A stretch of DNA of 64,000 nucleotides from Druceiella hillmani (GCA_039881145.1 JAYKKI010000003.1:2291001-2355000); one strand, 5' to 3'; shown: positions 24,416 to 38,900, counted from the first letter of the stretch. Notes: generated by a model not told the origin, from the letters alone. Program-made: numbers and translations.

Positions 24416-25895
24416 TAGAAAATGGCCAAAGTGGAAAATGGCAATACTATCTAAATATTCAGTTTTTCTAAAAACACTTCTATATATTTTGACACAGAAA
24501 CAAACTAAATCAAGAAATAAAAAACACAGAACGAATATATCTTTTTCAATATAAAAAAATTGATAACGTAATAATCGCAATAAAACAAGCATATGACATC
24601 ATTACGTATCAATAGCTAAAAACGTACTGATAAATTAGATAAAAGACGAAAAATACTGCAAATAAGGGAATGTGTAGAAAGTGAGTGCATAGCATATGGT
24701 CATTACAAATTTTGATTCAATTTTTTTTTAATGCTGCTTACCGACAACAATTAAATGTTTGCGGCTTATTATTAACACGTTATCTATAAAGGACCATAAA
24801 ATATTCAGTGCGATATTAGTCAATGCGAAATTAATTGTCAGCAATGCCTTAATTTGTTTTAGTATTAATAATAATTCATAACAGAATTTATTTTTTTATT
24901 ATTAATTTTTTTATTAAGAATTTTTCATAACTTTTGTTTGCATTTTTATTATTATGATATTCGTATTTAGAGTCAACATTAAGGTCGAGATTTCAATTAA
25001 TCGATTAATATTTGTAAAGTCTGTGCTTGTAACAGAGATCTAGTCAGTATGAACCGCGGGTTGATATTCGCTTCGGTCTTATTTCACATTAACACATGCA
25101 TAATTTTTAAGCACAATTAAATATAGTCCGAGTTATTAGCTAAAATTTTCTGTATTTCAATATTGTAAAGTCTTCGAAATTGGAGAAATACAAACAAGTA
25201 AAAGTTTTTACAATGTATATTATGTATGTAACACTAAGTTGGTGATAACGATATTTCTACCTTCTCCTAAGTTACGTAAGCATTACACATGATGCGTTTC
25301 AGATGACATTTTATTGATTTTACACTCGCCACTCGTCTCTATAAATCACCGACGAATATGAAGGTAAATAAAAACTTAAAACCTTCTCCTAAAGCAAAAG
25401 TGTTTGTGATTGATATAAAGGATTTGACTTTCTGTCTAATTCATTATTTGCCCAAACATACAATGGATAATGTAAGGTTTACTTTGATATGATGTAAATC
25501 GGTACAAACACAATATAAATTCATTTATAGTGAGACCTCTGAACAAATATTAATTTAAATTTAATTGTTCTCCGTTTAATTAATCGTAAAATAAACATAA
25601 TTGAACCATTTTAATGATTTTCATTTCGTCACCATGAATTATCAAGTAACAAATGTATCTTTTGTTTGACTTTATTTTATTAATAATACTTAACGAATCC
25701 TTTACGTAACACGTGATGAATTCAATGGATTTATATGAACTCAAATGTTTTAATATTTCAAGTATTAGATTATTACTTTGATTTTGTATGTTTGGATATT
25801 TGTCTTCCTCTTTTTAATTTAATATAGAAATGGTTGAAATTAGCACTATTACCAACATTTTTCTCCAAATTACGCAATATTTTAGCGTGAAAGTG
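24416..25895. other. AT-rich intergenic stretch
   Basis: Nothing recognised on either strand. The 3' end of the hAT element on the minus strand probably lies near the upper edge, but its terminal repeat was not found. Confidence 0.45.
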
Positions 25896-28164
25896 TGACT
25901 AACCTAATATTTCATATGACTCATATAATGACATACAAACTGAGATTCTATCATCACTGCAGTTGGTCACACTCATTGTTAAAAAAATTCTTAATATTAT
26001 CTCCATATTCCGGAACATGCATGAAATATTAAAACTTTTTATTAACAGTAACAAACCCTTTGGGGTTCTGGCATAAATGGAATGCTCGGCCTCGGTGTCA
26101 GATTTTAAAAACTGCGCCAAATAGACGCATTCTTCTGCAAAGGTTTCTTCTAAATCAGTACCACAGAGTTGTTTTAACTCCTTTACTTTACTTCTAATAA
26201 ATTCACTGTTGTCTAGTTCATGCAGTTTCCATAGTAAACCTAACTTTGTGTTTTATGCATTATAAATAATTTGCCGGTTTTTTAAGTGCACTTTAAGACA
26301 ATCAATAGCTGCGTAATAATTATGAACGACGAAAGATTGTCTTCCTTCTAACTAAATGTGTCCAGTGTTAAATTCATCAAAATGAAATTTTGGTTTCTTC
26401 TTCTTCTTCTTTCTTCTTCTCACATCTTTTTTACATTAGGTCACTTCGCATCTCTTGATTGTCTGTGATTTAAAATTTTCAAACTCTTTTACATCACGCA
26501 ACCTATCAAGATAAGCATGTAATATCTCATTAAGAGTAACAACGTTAGATAAATCAGCGGAACTTACTTGTAGCTGTGCACTAATGACTTGAAACTTTAG
26601 GAGCACAGAGTTCCAATAGCACAACATTATTGTAATATTCCTTTTGCTTCCATTTTGGTCTCTTTATTTTGATTTTCATCTTCGCAAATAGAGTTTAATG
26701 CTTCCAGAACTTGTTTGTATGAACTGTATAAGGCTTTGCTTGCGTCTACTCGCGCACTCCATCGAGTTTTTGATAGATTTTTGAATACTGGCGATTCTTT
26801 ATCCAATTTGGATAGGAAAATCTGCCATCTGCTTGTAGATCCAAAAAAAAATGTATAATTTTTGTTTCAGTGTAAAAAAAGCAGCTGACTCGTCACTACT
26901 TTCCGCGCCAACCGATCCCACGAGTTGCAGAGAATGCGCTGCACAAGGAACAAAAGTAGCCAGAGGCTTTGACTGACCAGACATATTGCTACCATTATCA
27001 TAACTTTGGCCACGACAGTCTTTAATATCAAGTTGCAAAGTTTTATCGATTGTCGCAAGAACAGCTTCCTTCATGTTTTCACCTTTATGACCGCAATTGG
27101 GTAAAAATGTGACAAAGTGTTCGACGGATTCTCCGTCAGGCAAAATATATCGAATTATAAATGTCAACTGATCGATGTGTGAAATATCTGGAGTAGAATC
27201 AATGCTTATCGAATAATATTTTTCTTTTTTTATTTCTCCTATAATCTAAATGTAATAAATTCATCGATTATAGAGCTTAACAAATATGATGAAGAACCTC
27301 TGCCTTTGTGTCCAAATCTCACCAAATGTTCAGCCATGAAAGGACCAAATTTAGATATAAGCTCAATACAGCCAAGAAAATTTATATTTCGTGCAGATCC
27401 AATAATTTCATTTTGACCATGAAATGGAAGCCCACGAGAAGCTAAAAACTTAATTGTTTCTATTACACGTAATAATACATTTCGCCAACAAGTTATTTCT
27501 TCATTATATTGTTTTACTATTTGAGTATCCAATGGTTCTAAAAGTTTTCTTCTACATACATATTGTCCCAAACATTTAACACCAACTAAATCAAACATTA
27601 AGTTAGAATTTTTTCAGTCATTAAATCCATTTTTGGCAAATATGGATGTTCCTCCATATAATTGGCAAGGACCACAAAACATATGACCAGTGGATTTTGA
27701 GTACACTAACCAGTTTCTTTTCACAATTTTGCCATTAACAAGCTTTTTTTCGAACATATTTTTAGAAAGAAATCTTTTTTGATTTTTGTACTGCCTTTCT
27801 GGTCTGGAAAAATCCAACGTAATCTCGCAATTCGTCGTTTACTTCCCACAGCGCAGGGTCCCTCGACGGAATAAACGGCTTTTCTTCTATTAAAATTTCG
27901 TCTTCATTGTAGACGGTCGTCGTCGTAGCTACTGTAGGGCTAGTGTTGAACGGAGAATCCAGCGGGTCTTGTTCTGGTCACGGTAGAGTGACTAAGATAA
28001 GAAATCGATGGCGATAGAGCGGCATTTGTCACCGTTTCGTTCCTTTCTTCAGAGCTCGTAAAAATGTTTGTATTTTACGAGTTCCAAAATCTTTTCTTTT
28101 GATTTTTTCTGTATTCTGCTCCACTTGGCTTTTTGACTATCGAACTACTCTCATTACCACTCAT
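25896..28164 (-). pseudogene. hAT transposase, ZMYM1-like (TTF zinc finger + DUF4371 + hAT dimerisation), broken
   Basis: A nearly full-length but frameshifted hAT-superfamily transposase read on the minus strand. It starts at ATG 28164 (MSGNESSSIVKKPSGAEYRK, typical of this group). A TTF/BED-like zinc-finger region follows at 27614-27817 (WLVYSKSTGHMFCGPCQLYG). The DUF4371/RNase H-like core lies in two blocks: 27239-27598 (GLPFHGQNEIIGSARNINFL) and 26799-27167 (FLPNCGHKGENMKEAVLATI, then CRGQSYDNGSNMSG, where the Asp of SYDN is a likely catalytic residue). A middle piece is at 26436-26627. The C-terminal dimerisation motif is at about 25930-26130 (KSDTEAEHSIYA... then LRIFLTMSVTNCS). At least four frame changes and several stops mean no protein can be made. 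Such elements are common in arthropods. Confidence 0.9.
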
Positions 28165-28720
28165 AGTCTTAAAAAACACGGAAACACTAAGGAAAGGACA
28201 ATAAATATCAATCACCAAAAACGAATATGCGCGACCGCATGATATGACGGACGAACGACGATTAACGAAAGAGATAAAAAGAAAAACAAAGTATTAAAGC
28301 GCGGGGAATCCCTGCGCGATAAAGTATACTAACCACGTCCATAGACTAAGAAGAGTACCTAACGGGGACGCACGTAGTGGTATCGTTGATGTGTGTCATC
28401 ACGCGCTGCGCTGTTGTCAGCTCGCTCGCTCGACCACAGACCGATCCGAGTGACAATTCACAGCAGTATTTGTTTTAAGCGCGCATTTTGAAATCCCATA
28501 ATTTATTGTTTTAATCAGGATCCCAGACTTCTTCAGTTCACAGCGCATTTAGTTTTAGTTTTTTGTCTCGGTCTAGTTAAAAATATGTAGGGTACATGCA
28601 ATGAAGCTAAATCAATAGTGCATGCGAAGACACGATTTCAGCGCGCCCCCCGTAATCCTCGCGCCCCAGGCTGCAGCCTAATTAGCCTAAGGGTTAATCA
28701 GGCCTTGGGTTTACATTTAT
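28165..28720 (-). mobile_element. 5' non-coding end of the ZMYM1-like hAT element
   Basis: A GC-rich strip upstream of the transposase start, containing GCGCGCCCCCCGTAATCCTC and GCGCCCCAGGCTGCAGCC near 28640-28680. It is sharply unlike the AT-rich background and resembles the GC-rich terminal regions of this hAT group. The exact terminal inverted repeat and 8-bp duplication could not be fixed, so the outer limit near 28700 is approximate. Confidence 0.5.
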
Positions 28721-31124
28721 AATATTTGAGACGTACTTAACCGTTGCAATTCCCTCAGTATCACTATATCATACGGACTTTAAAAACAATATACTTTTAT
28801 TTAGCTCGCACATGGTTATCTGTTTTTATGTAGTTTAACATGCATAAGTCCAACTTTTGACAAATACACTTTGTCACAGATAAAGAGAAGTTATTCTAGC
28901 TGTAGTTTACGTATTGTTACGTTCTGGCTTAAAATGAAAAGAGAAAATTATCCTTTCTGTCTTACAATATTCTTTGAGTTCAATCCGTTCCAGCGTTATA
29001 ATTCGCTTTTGTTGATTAGTCAAAAAATTCAATTTCAATTTTGCTAGACAGTTCTACTTTATTTAATTGGTCACAAGTTCAATCACTGACAGCTCCTGTG
29101 CTTCTACACATTAGCCTTTCCTTACTTTTTTTTTCATTTGTAACACCACATTTAACTAAACGAAATTTTTTTGTAAAATCATCTATCCTCCGGTATTATT
29201 GGGATCTAGACGGTTTAATTTTGTCTCCTTGCATTTAAGTGTTTTATGATAAAATAAAAATATGCGCATATGAAAGGTTTTATAAGAAAAATGTGCTATA
29301 AAATTAGGTACATATATATTTGAATTGGGTCTAATATATTAGTCGTCGATCGTATATTGATTTAAAGATAGGAAACTACACTTAATTACAAATTGGAAAA
29401 TAAAGACACAAACAGTATTTCAAAAAGACATGACGTGGAAATTTTATGTTTTATCATATCCTTTTTATTTATGTTAAATGTTCTTCTATGTTCTGTGATA
29501 TTTGTTACGAAAGGAGTAATTTTTGGACACTGGAGTAAAATGGAATTTTCTGAATAAATATATATAATATTTCACAAATTCGGAAAGTCTAACCCTGTTT
29601 TAAAACCAAATGAGAAATAATATTTAATTTGAATTTATAGAAAAATAAAAGAATAAGAAAATACATATCTAAGAAAAATTTGTCCTTATTGACATTCCTT
29701 TAACACCGTTAATTTTAAAAAAAAAATTAAATAGTTATAATATTGAGGAGTTTTGATATAAAATTGAAATAACGTGTAGGTATATATCCATTTTCAAAAA
29801 CGAATATTTAATGCCTCTTCAATCGTTTTTAAACAGCAGTAGGCAGCTAACTATTAAACTTCATATGTCCTCACAGATATACATATTCGGTCTTATATTA
29901 AATAATAAATTTAGATTTTAAGCACATAATATCAATTGTTGTATTACGTATCGTATGTTTTACCTGAGACTGGAAATGTTTAAATGCTATTCAATTTTTA
30001 TAAAAAATGTTTGATATTTTAGGAAAACTGGTATTCGTTCATATCAGTAGGATGAATGGACGACAGGATGCTAGATACTCCCTACACAATATTAACCTGA
30101 TTGTTTTTAAGGGTATTTTTGCCATGATAATTAAGTCAAATTTTTTTTGGAAAAATTATTTGCTTTTACGAAAATATCAGAGTTATTGCAAACCTCCTAA
30201 GTTTCATTTAATCTACTCTCTATCTCAAATGTCTATAATTTTTTTAGAATTATTTTTCAGTAACACTGTCACAATTAAGGTCTGCACCGTTTTTGGCATG
30301 TATCCGAATAATTTTCAAAGAAGTTACAGGAAAGAAGCAAATAATATATTATTGAATTTGAGCTCAAACAATATTTAATTAAATAGGATATCAAATTCAC
30401 ACGTCTTTTAAAAGAATTTCTTGGCTTATCATTTAATCTGTCTTAATAACATCCAAATAAGGAAATTTAAATATCTTTACATTAGACTTTTCAATACGCC
30501 ACAACTTTCCATTCATATGCTATATCCCAACCTTTCACATCAAATAGTCGAACATCTCAGCTCCACTCTTTCAAATTGCCTCATCTTAATTCCATTGCTT
30601 CCCATGTTATTGCGTCCTTTTTTGAAGTATTCGTTTATTTTGGTATACAATATAATTAATTTCCATTTCTTATATCTTTTCATTTTGTCAGTATTATATT
30701 TGTGCGTCTTCGTTCTCTTATATGTAACTAAACACTTTGACCTAACACTTAAAAAGGAAACATATTTCAATAAATTTATTGATATAGATTTTAAACAAAT
30801 TACACTTTCATTCCATAGCGATTAGATAGTTGAATATTTTCTTAATTTGAAAAATTTTAGAATTCTGATGGAATTCGACTTACGATAAATGTACGGTAAA
30901 AGATTATTACAGCACGAATACAAAAAGTTATCCGGTGCAAAAAACAAAAGTACTTTTATTAATACAAAAATAATACTCTTATTTTATTAATATAAATATG
31001 ATCGCAGTTGTTCCTGTCGGTAAATCACATACTTAAAAAACATAAAACCTAAAATGTACGGGACAATGTTTCGTGTCAACCATTGTAAAATATTACCTTA
31101 TCAAAGGCTAAGTTTGTCTGTTGC
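28721..31124. other. AT-rich intergenic stretch
   Basis: It holds two open frames of 123 and 134 codons on the plus strand (30007-30378 and 30421-30825). Neither shows a domain, and the second has no ATG at its start. I treat both as chance frames. Confidence 0.45.
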
Positions 31125-31132
31125 ACACACAC

Positions 31133-31219
<87 letters not shown>

Positions 31220-31223
31220 TATG

Positions 31224-31266
<43 letters not shown>
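31125..31266. repeat. (CA)n/(TA)n microsatellite
   Basis: Short CA start, then a long TA tract with several ATTTATA and ACATATATGTA interruptions. Confidence 0.95.
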
Positions 31267-31270
<4 letters not shown>

Positions 31271-33594
31271 TCTTCACTGTTCATTACTTAGTTATATCGT
31301 GAATAATTTTCTTTACTTCGTTAATTATTCATATCTTGTATGGACAGGGGTTCATTAATTAAGTACTACATCAAGACCATCTATTATCACGTTAATTAAT
31401 AAACTCCCTAAACATTATATTAATAGAGAAATACCCCAGCCGCAGGTTCCCGGGGTTTTTTTAGGGTGCGAATAATACGCACTATCCGGCTGACGTATGG
31501 ATAAAAGCTTATTGTTATTCAGTTATATTCTATATTTTTATTTATTTAAGATTATCGATAGAAATGAGGTCACTTTCATATAAACTTTCATTGTAGTGTT
31601 TTACGTTCACCTATCTCATGTTAACTTAAAGAACTATATTGACAATACCTGACTATATTGACAACCAGTGAAACTGGTTTAGAAATTCAATTTTAACTTA
31701 TCTAAGTAGATAATAATATATAGGAACATATACGTGTGCATCTACACAAAATGTAAAATTCGTTGTTTTATTTTTTGGGCATGATATGCTATTTATTGTA
31801 TTTTGATATTATCATATTATGTTGACAGTACAAATTTAGAAATTCTACTGCCTAGAATGAATAATATACTTACATTATATCTTTAACCTTCCTACATGTG
31901 CGATTTGGTTTATCAGATCGACAAATTATTTTAAACTTATTACTCGTAATCGAAGACGTTATCACAAAGCCAGTTTCCCTGGCATCATTATTAGTTGTTA
32001 GAAAAAAGGTGTTTAAGGCAGGTTTTTCAGTTCATGATACTCCCCGGTTCGTATGACCTTTGCGTACGTGTTAGTGTTTCGGGAAAGTATTTTTTTTTCA
32101 TAAATGCGCAACCTCATGCGACGTCAAGGTTTTTTTTGTTTATGCGCTTATTGTATTTTATACATTAATTTTGTGTTTTTAGTCTGTTTCAACTCTTCAA
32201 TATGGGGAAGTTCCAATGTGTCACGATCGATTGAAAATTAGGAGTATTTAGCAAATGAAAAAAATGTGCTATAAACGCATATACTTTCAAATCACAACAA
32301 AAAAATTATTGGTATGTATCTTTTTCGGTACATCTTCATTCATGTTAGTATACGTCTTAATGCTACTGATCACATTTTCATAAGAATTACAATTATTTTA
32401 CCGGTGTTCCATTGTTAGATCATTTAGAGAAAGATTACAGGCTAGAAATGCTAGATGCATTTATATATACGAAATAAAGAAAAACATGGAACTTATAGAT
32501 TATAAAAGAATTAACCTTATTTTGATGCTGAAGCACTAAAATTTAAATTTTCCGCGTGCCAAAGAAGAAAAAACCATGCTGCATGTACCAGTAATGTGTC
32601 ATAATAAAATTTTAACGACGAAACGTGAAAACCTGAAATTATTATAGTTTATAATCCCGATGGAATTGTTGACACCTTATATATAATACATTGAGGCGTA
32701 GAAATTTGTAAGTAGCTTGTTTTTTTTTGGTTGTTTTTCTATAGTATAATAAATAAATCAGCTATTAATTTCTAATTAGAAGATTTTATTATCTCATACT
32801 CTAAATTCATACGTTAGTATTGTTTACAAAAAATTAGATTCTTTTTTTCTTCAGCTATTTTTAAATAATCTATTTCTCCCGCTATGAGCATAGTTTAAAA
32901 GACCATTTTTTGCCATAGTCATGATGGAAAAAAATGTCTTTTTCCTTTTTTTATTTAAATAGTATATTTATAACTTTTCTCAGTGTAAAATATAGAAAAG
33001 GTAATAATTTTAATATAAAACTGTGAAACAGGAGATCAGGTTCACATTGTGAACTTTATTCGTAGCACTTATTTCTCCAGAAATGGTAACATTTAAACGC
33101 TTTAGAGACGAGAGATTTTTGCATTAATTTTTTTAATGTTTTTCTCGGCTTTCGATGTTTTAGTGGTTTCCTAGTTTATATTTTAGTGGTTTCCTAGTTT
33201 CCTTAGTTTTATACCACGAAATCCGAATATATTAAATAATCTAAATACAACATATCCTATAGTCTTTTTTATACAAGATACTAACATTTTTGCCCAAAAA
33301 GTTTTGGTGTTTTTTGGTTTTATTATTGTTTAAACAAGTAATGGGCTATTTCATCAGATATTTAACAAATCTGTCATTATTAAATATATTTCCATTATTT
33401 TTACTTAAATTTTTATGAAGAACTACGTGTTGAAATATAAGTTGGAAGGATTCCTGAGAGCCAAGGAGAGGCCGTGGAGAGAATAGCAGATGGACGAAAA
33501 TTAAGTTAGGCAGGTATGATGACATAGTTTAATGTTTGCTATATTAATGATAAATAGTTTATTGTCGACTACACTAGTGATTGTATTAATTTAG
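31267..33594. other. AT-rich intergenic stretch with a few minor repeats
   Basis: No gene. A 19-bp tandem duplication (TTTAGTGGTTTCCTAGTTT) lies at 33158-33176 and 33182-33200. Short protein-like readings near 32410-32620 (LLDHLEKDYRLEMLDAFIYT) are too brief to assign. Confidence 0.45.
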
Positions 33595-34640
33595 TTGATA
33601 ATAGCAATTAGAGGGAAATTTGGAACCATCTGTGATCACTATATTAGGCGCTTAAAAATAAACATGATCACAATTTTTATGCAGTATTCGATGGCTAAGA
33701 AAAACAATGTACAAAATCAGCTGAATGCTGATGAAGACATGTACTTAAAAATTAATCAAGAGAAGTTCTTTGCCAACAATAATAATAAAAATAGACTGAA
33801 TTATTTAAAAATAGACCGATACCTAATAAAAATAGACTGTCATCGAATTATAACATTTTCTCATACCAAGCGGAAGCTGATGATGATTTATTTATAGAAG
33901 AAACACTTCATCTACCAACGCAAAATTTTGTTGTGGTTTCTGAATATATTGACTTTGTAGTTTTACGAGCAGCTTGAACTCACGAGGATTACAAAATATG
34001 TTTTTGAAAACCACCTGAGGGAAAAATAAGTGAGAAAGTGTGTTCGTTGAATTTTTTAATAAAAAACTATACCTGCATAAGTCTTTTTCTGCATGCACTG
34101 TCTGACTGCAACACTAATTCTTCCTTTTTTAATAGAGGCAAAAAGAAATTCATTCAAACTTTCGAAAGTAGAAGGGATTTACATCAAGTAGCAATAGTTT
34201 TGGCAACCTTGAATAGAAATTTCGACACCACTTATCAAGCTGGAAAACCGTGCATTCTTACAAAATAATACAACGTACCTAAAGAATTGAAAATTTCATT
34301 CAGGTAAAATATGTTCGTCAAACCCAAGGGCGAAAAACCTTCGTATAGCTACCGTCATTACCGCCTACATCTAATGCAGCTAACGAGTATTTAAAAATAG
34401 TTTATCGGCAGGGTTAGATATGGTTTAGGAAATGACATATAACTAAAACTGTGAGTTTGGATCCGTGAAAATGATATGTTAAAACCTAAAAGAATTAAAT
34501 GCAATGAGTAAGCCGCCAGGCCTGGAAAACTCATTAATACGGCTTTCCAGCACATGTAAAGTGAGCTGTGGAACAGCATGAGGATGCAAGAAGAGCGGAT
34601 TATATTGAATAGTTGCATGCTTAGAATACTATGGGCAATT
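33595..34640 (+). pseudogene. Remnant of an arthropod protein family with a PIN-like region and C-terminal CXC cysteine cluster
   Basis: Plus-strand coding traces in order. Near 33860-33895 is QAEADDDLFIEETL (the family's QAEADAD..I). Near 33930-33970 is VVVSEYIDFVVLRAA, matching VVxSEDxDLLVLLTARA, an acidic-residue motif reminiscent of PIN/XPG-type nucleases. Then comes PPEGKISEKV and, at about 34088-34190, FLHALSDCNTNSSFFNRGKK, the hallmark FLHALTGCDTTSxFFxxGK. Next are the KIVYRQ and LGNDI region (about 34395-34440) and, at 34530-34625, a cysteine cluster with TCKVSCGTA.GCKKSGLY, like a tesmin/TSO1-type CXC domain. Frameshifts and stops throughout show it is dead. Many uncharacterised arthropod and cnidarian proteins share this layout, and their role is not established. 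The family assignment is from memory of those motifs. Confidence 0.7.
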
Positions 34641-35861
34641 TATTTAAATTCCCCACCCATATTCTACTTATAAGAGACATGTATGATAAACCACAAATTC
34701 AGTTTTATTTACCTAAAATATTTGCATTTTTAAATTTTTATTTATTATATTTATGTACATGCCAAACTAATTTTTTTTTCTTGTTATAATACATTAGATA
34801 CTTACAACATAAAAGTTTTCGATTACATTTTCTCTCATTCCATACTGCAGCGGAAAGCAGAAGTAATTTTACGGAACTTTTTAACTAAAAACGCCACGTA
34901 GAATTCTGAAAAATGATGAAAATATACATTTTGACGACAACAGAATAAATATTAATGTCAGTTTACTGTTCATTTTTAATTCTTTTAGGCAATGACTGCA
35001 TCATGGATATTGATTATTTTTTGTCATGTTATTTACATAGTTATCTTATACTTCATTAGAGTTTTATTATTGTTTTTTGAATAAATCTTTATACATTAAA
35101 ATGGATTACACACGCATTTATGTTGAAAGCATTTTTGGTTTTTGGATTATGATCACAAAATGTATTAAATTTTACTGACAGTTTCTTCTATGCGGTCAAC
35201 CTTTTATTTTTAAATTATTCAATGCTACTTTTAGTCATTAAATTATGGGCGTCTGCAGCTAAAGTCCATTTTGATGCCATGGGTCCACTTTCAAAAATTG
35301 TAGGACCGCTAACAATAGCATTTAAGTTAAGACATTGTTAGCGTACGTGACGAATTAGGAATTGTTGGACTCAAGACTTTCAGTCTTTCCTTAGGACTTT
35401 TCATCTTATTATGGTAGACTAAAAAAGACCTTTAAATACATAACCATCAACTTGTGATTTAAGAAATTGCAAGGATTACTTGTAATGGAAATAATTAGAG
35501 AATAAGAATACGTCGAAAAGTACCACCAAAATGGGTGTTAGATAAATATGACAAGAAACACTTAACATAAAAATATAGTTGTGAAAAAAATTATAATTTA
35601 TAAATGTTAAATATATATGTTGCGCGGTGTTACGCGTGAGGCGCGTGGCATAAATCACATGTTGTTACCGCGGAGACTCGCGGAGCACTGACAGGTAGGT
35701 TTACCATTACCTATAAAGCTAACAAAAATTGCAGTAAATCACTTGAGTTAATTAAAATACTTTGCACCTAGTTAAAGGTTAAATATTTCTGTGTGTATGA
35801 TTCCTTATTAGGAAGATCTTAAGATTCACATGCAGATGAGATTTACTGAAATTGATTCAAG

Positions 35862-35951
35862 TGATTTTTCTTTATCGGGATACTGTACACAATGGGTGCG
35901 AACAGTATCCCAATAAAAAAATCATATACAACGAGTGTATGATTTTTTCTG
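35862..35951. repeat. Two overlapping stem-loops sharing one arm
   Basis: Arm 35862-35886 (TGATTTTTCTTTATCGGGAT...) pairs with 35902-35924 with few mismatches around a 15-base loop. The second half of that arm (AAAAAATCATATA, near 35915-35928) can instead pair with TGTATGATTTTTT just downstream. Only one pairing can form at a time. Confidence 0.7.
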
Positions 35952-38900
35952 TTTCCTCCGTCTTTCTGTTGTTATCTTACCAGAAACTTCGAATTTCTAA
36001 AGAAAAAAACAGAAAAATTTAAATTTCACATGTAATATATAGTTTAAAGGACTCAAAATTTAAAATCATATTTAAAATGATTTATGAATTTTGAAAAATA
36101 AATCCGTTGAGCATTGGAAATATCTTTTGAAACCTTCTTTCATTAGAAATTAGATTAGATTTAAATTTGTTATTTTTAAATTCAGTCTGTTATCCTATTT
36201 ATTTCAAAAATATCAGTTCTTAAGGAGTTGTAAATCAGACTCAATATTTATCATATTCTGTATTTGCACAACAATAACTACGGGAGCTAAACAGGAAATG
36301 ATAAAAAAGTGACGATTAAGTATTTTTAAGTGATATATTTTATAGTGAAAAATGATATTAACATTTGCAAATAGTTGAATTGAAATACTGAATAGTATTA
36401 AATGTTTAATTTATTTTTTTTAATGCTAACATGATCATCCCCATCCTTTCACTTTACCCCTACATGGAGGGTGAAATTTCTTATGGAATTACAATATAAA
36501 ATACAAGAGGTGCGAATTTTTGGTACGGTAAAGAACTAAAATGTAATAAATGTGATTTTTAGTTGAATCTACTAGTATATCTGAATCTGTAGCCTGAATA
36601 AAAATTGAAGTTCACAAAACTAAATTTGATATTTGAAAACAACCTGTATGTACAATATAGTCTAAATAGCGTCAAAGCACCACAAATTATTTAAAATGTG
36701 AAAAACTGACTAATTTATATGACAAAAAATGGAACAAAACTGTACATTTAATAACATGATTAAAAACAAACCGAACGCAAATTAATTTATATTAATATTC
36801 ATGCTTAGTTTACTACTAATGAACTATAGCGTTATTATTGGTTTCGTTACTTACATCTTTGGATTTTCTAAAATACCTAATCAGCTTGACTAACATTTCA
36901 AAATAAATACATATTTATTATCACAATCTTTAATAAAGTTTCAATGGTATAAAAGAAGTGAAATAAAAATTAAATTACTATCACTGACATTGGAATAACG
37001 AGACTTTACGTTGATATCCTGTAATTACAATTTATACAAAATAATAAATTCGTTTCAACCGATTCAATGTATACGGTCTATAGGTAAAATATATCAGATG
37101 AAAATATTTTAACATACATTGGATTTTACGAGCGAGTGTCAGCTAGCTATTACCCGCAACTTTATCTGCGTAAAAAATTATTTATAAGTGAATTTGCTAT
37201 CTTGTTGGCGGTATTTTGCATTTATTAGAATGGCATAAGAAAAAATAGGATCATTGAAATTTACTTTAATGATATTATAGATTAGAAATGCGGCGCGGCA
37301 GAAATTCACAGTAATAAGGTTTGCCCTAGGATGGGTAGTTTAGTCGTCAAGATATAACAAATAAAGAAACAAATTAAATTTCACTCTTATAATATTACTA
37401 TATGTCAGATAAATGATATATTCTTATATTCTACTCATCAGGACTTTCCTTTGATACCCATATTAAATGGCACTAAATAAAAAGTAATCTGCCATCTGGG
37501 TGAATTCGTCATATTAAATTTATGATAATGTTTCATACTCCATGTCCTTCTTTAGGTTTTAAAGTACCTCCCTGCGTTACGTAATTGGAATAGTTCTAAT
37601 TTGAAAACGTAATTAATAGATAAATTCACTACATATACTCATAATAGTATTGTACGTCTCACGTAAAACTTGAATGTCTGATTGTTTTGATTCATATTTT
37701 CGGTAACAATTAATAGACGTGAAAGTAATACTCTCAGTATTACTTTTGGAGTTGATATTATACCAAACAACAGACTTATAGATAGTCAATTCACAGTAAT
37801 CTATATTTAATATTTGATAGTACCTTCTTCACCAAAAACTTTTGAGTCCTATTAATATAATTGAGTTACAAACATACAGGTGCGATAAATTTAAATTTAA
37901 CTCAGTTTTACAATTTAATAAAATAAAATTTATGAGTACAGCTCATATTGTGAATATACCGACATTAAGTTGGAAGTCACTTCGAAGAGATTTCATGTAA
38001 AACAATGCGAACAGAATCAAAAAGATAGTCATTTCTACTAATTTAACTAGTTCTTATCTGCATATCATGAATATTTTTTAATGTGAGTCAACATTTTATA
38101 ATTTTTTTTATAAAATACAATTTCAAATTGAATTAAGGTTAATTAATTTGAAAATGATCCTTAAAAATAGTAATGTAAACTACAAACTTACTTGTTTTTA
38201 GGACGCTGATCTAAGAAGTACATATATGTAAAAAGAAAATTGTCACGCGTCATAAGCATTAAAGCAATTGCATGTAAAAATTAAACATAAATTGGTCTTT
38301 TATTCACAATATTATTTTAAGTACTCATAAATATATACATGAAATCAATATTTTGATATTAATTACTTTCTAGCGGAGGCGACCAAATTTATTGAGCCCT
38401 TCATTCGCCAACTGGCAATTAAGATAAAAGCGTTTAATTATGAATGTTTACATACCAGGCAACGTTGATGAATTATATCCAGAATTTTTTGCGAAAATTG
38501 AAAAAGTTTTTGTGAAAATATTGCAAATAAATTGTAATTAAATACTACAATTTCGCACTAGTAATATTACGGTGAGTCGGACAAATGACATGTTATGTAC
38601 TCTATTCATCTACATACATATCTGTTTGCATAAAAATAGTTTAATTTTTTTGAAATGGTATTTAAAATATCTCTTTTATAATGGAAAAGATTTGAATGAA
38701 TTTACCATTTAATTTAATATGTAGGAAAAAATTCCGTAAGTATTTATGTTACCTACATGTTTATTTTTTTGGATTGTTTTACATACTTGACTTAACAAGT
38801 TTCTATCTTTTATATATTTATACGAAAAAAGTCGTTATATTTTTGGACCTAATTATATAAAACGACCCACTAGTTTTATTTTTATTGTGTAAAAATATGA

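Noticed and set aside
30007..30825. Two consecutive plus-strand frames of 123 and 134 codons
   Set aside because: No domain, signal peptide or family resemblance; the second has no ATG at its start; long chance frames occur in a 64-kb window.
31430..31500. GC-rich partial palindrome CCCCAGCCGCAGGTTCCCGGGG
   Set aside because: Too imperfect and isolated to call a terminal repeat or a Pol III B box.
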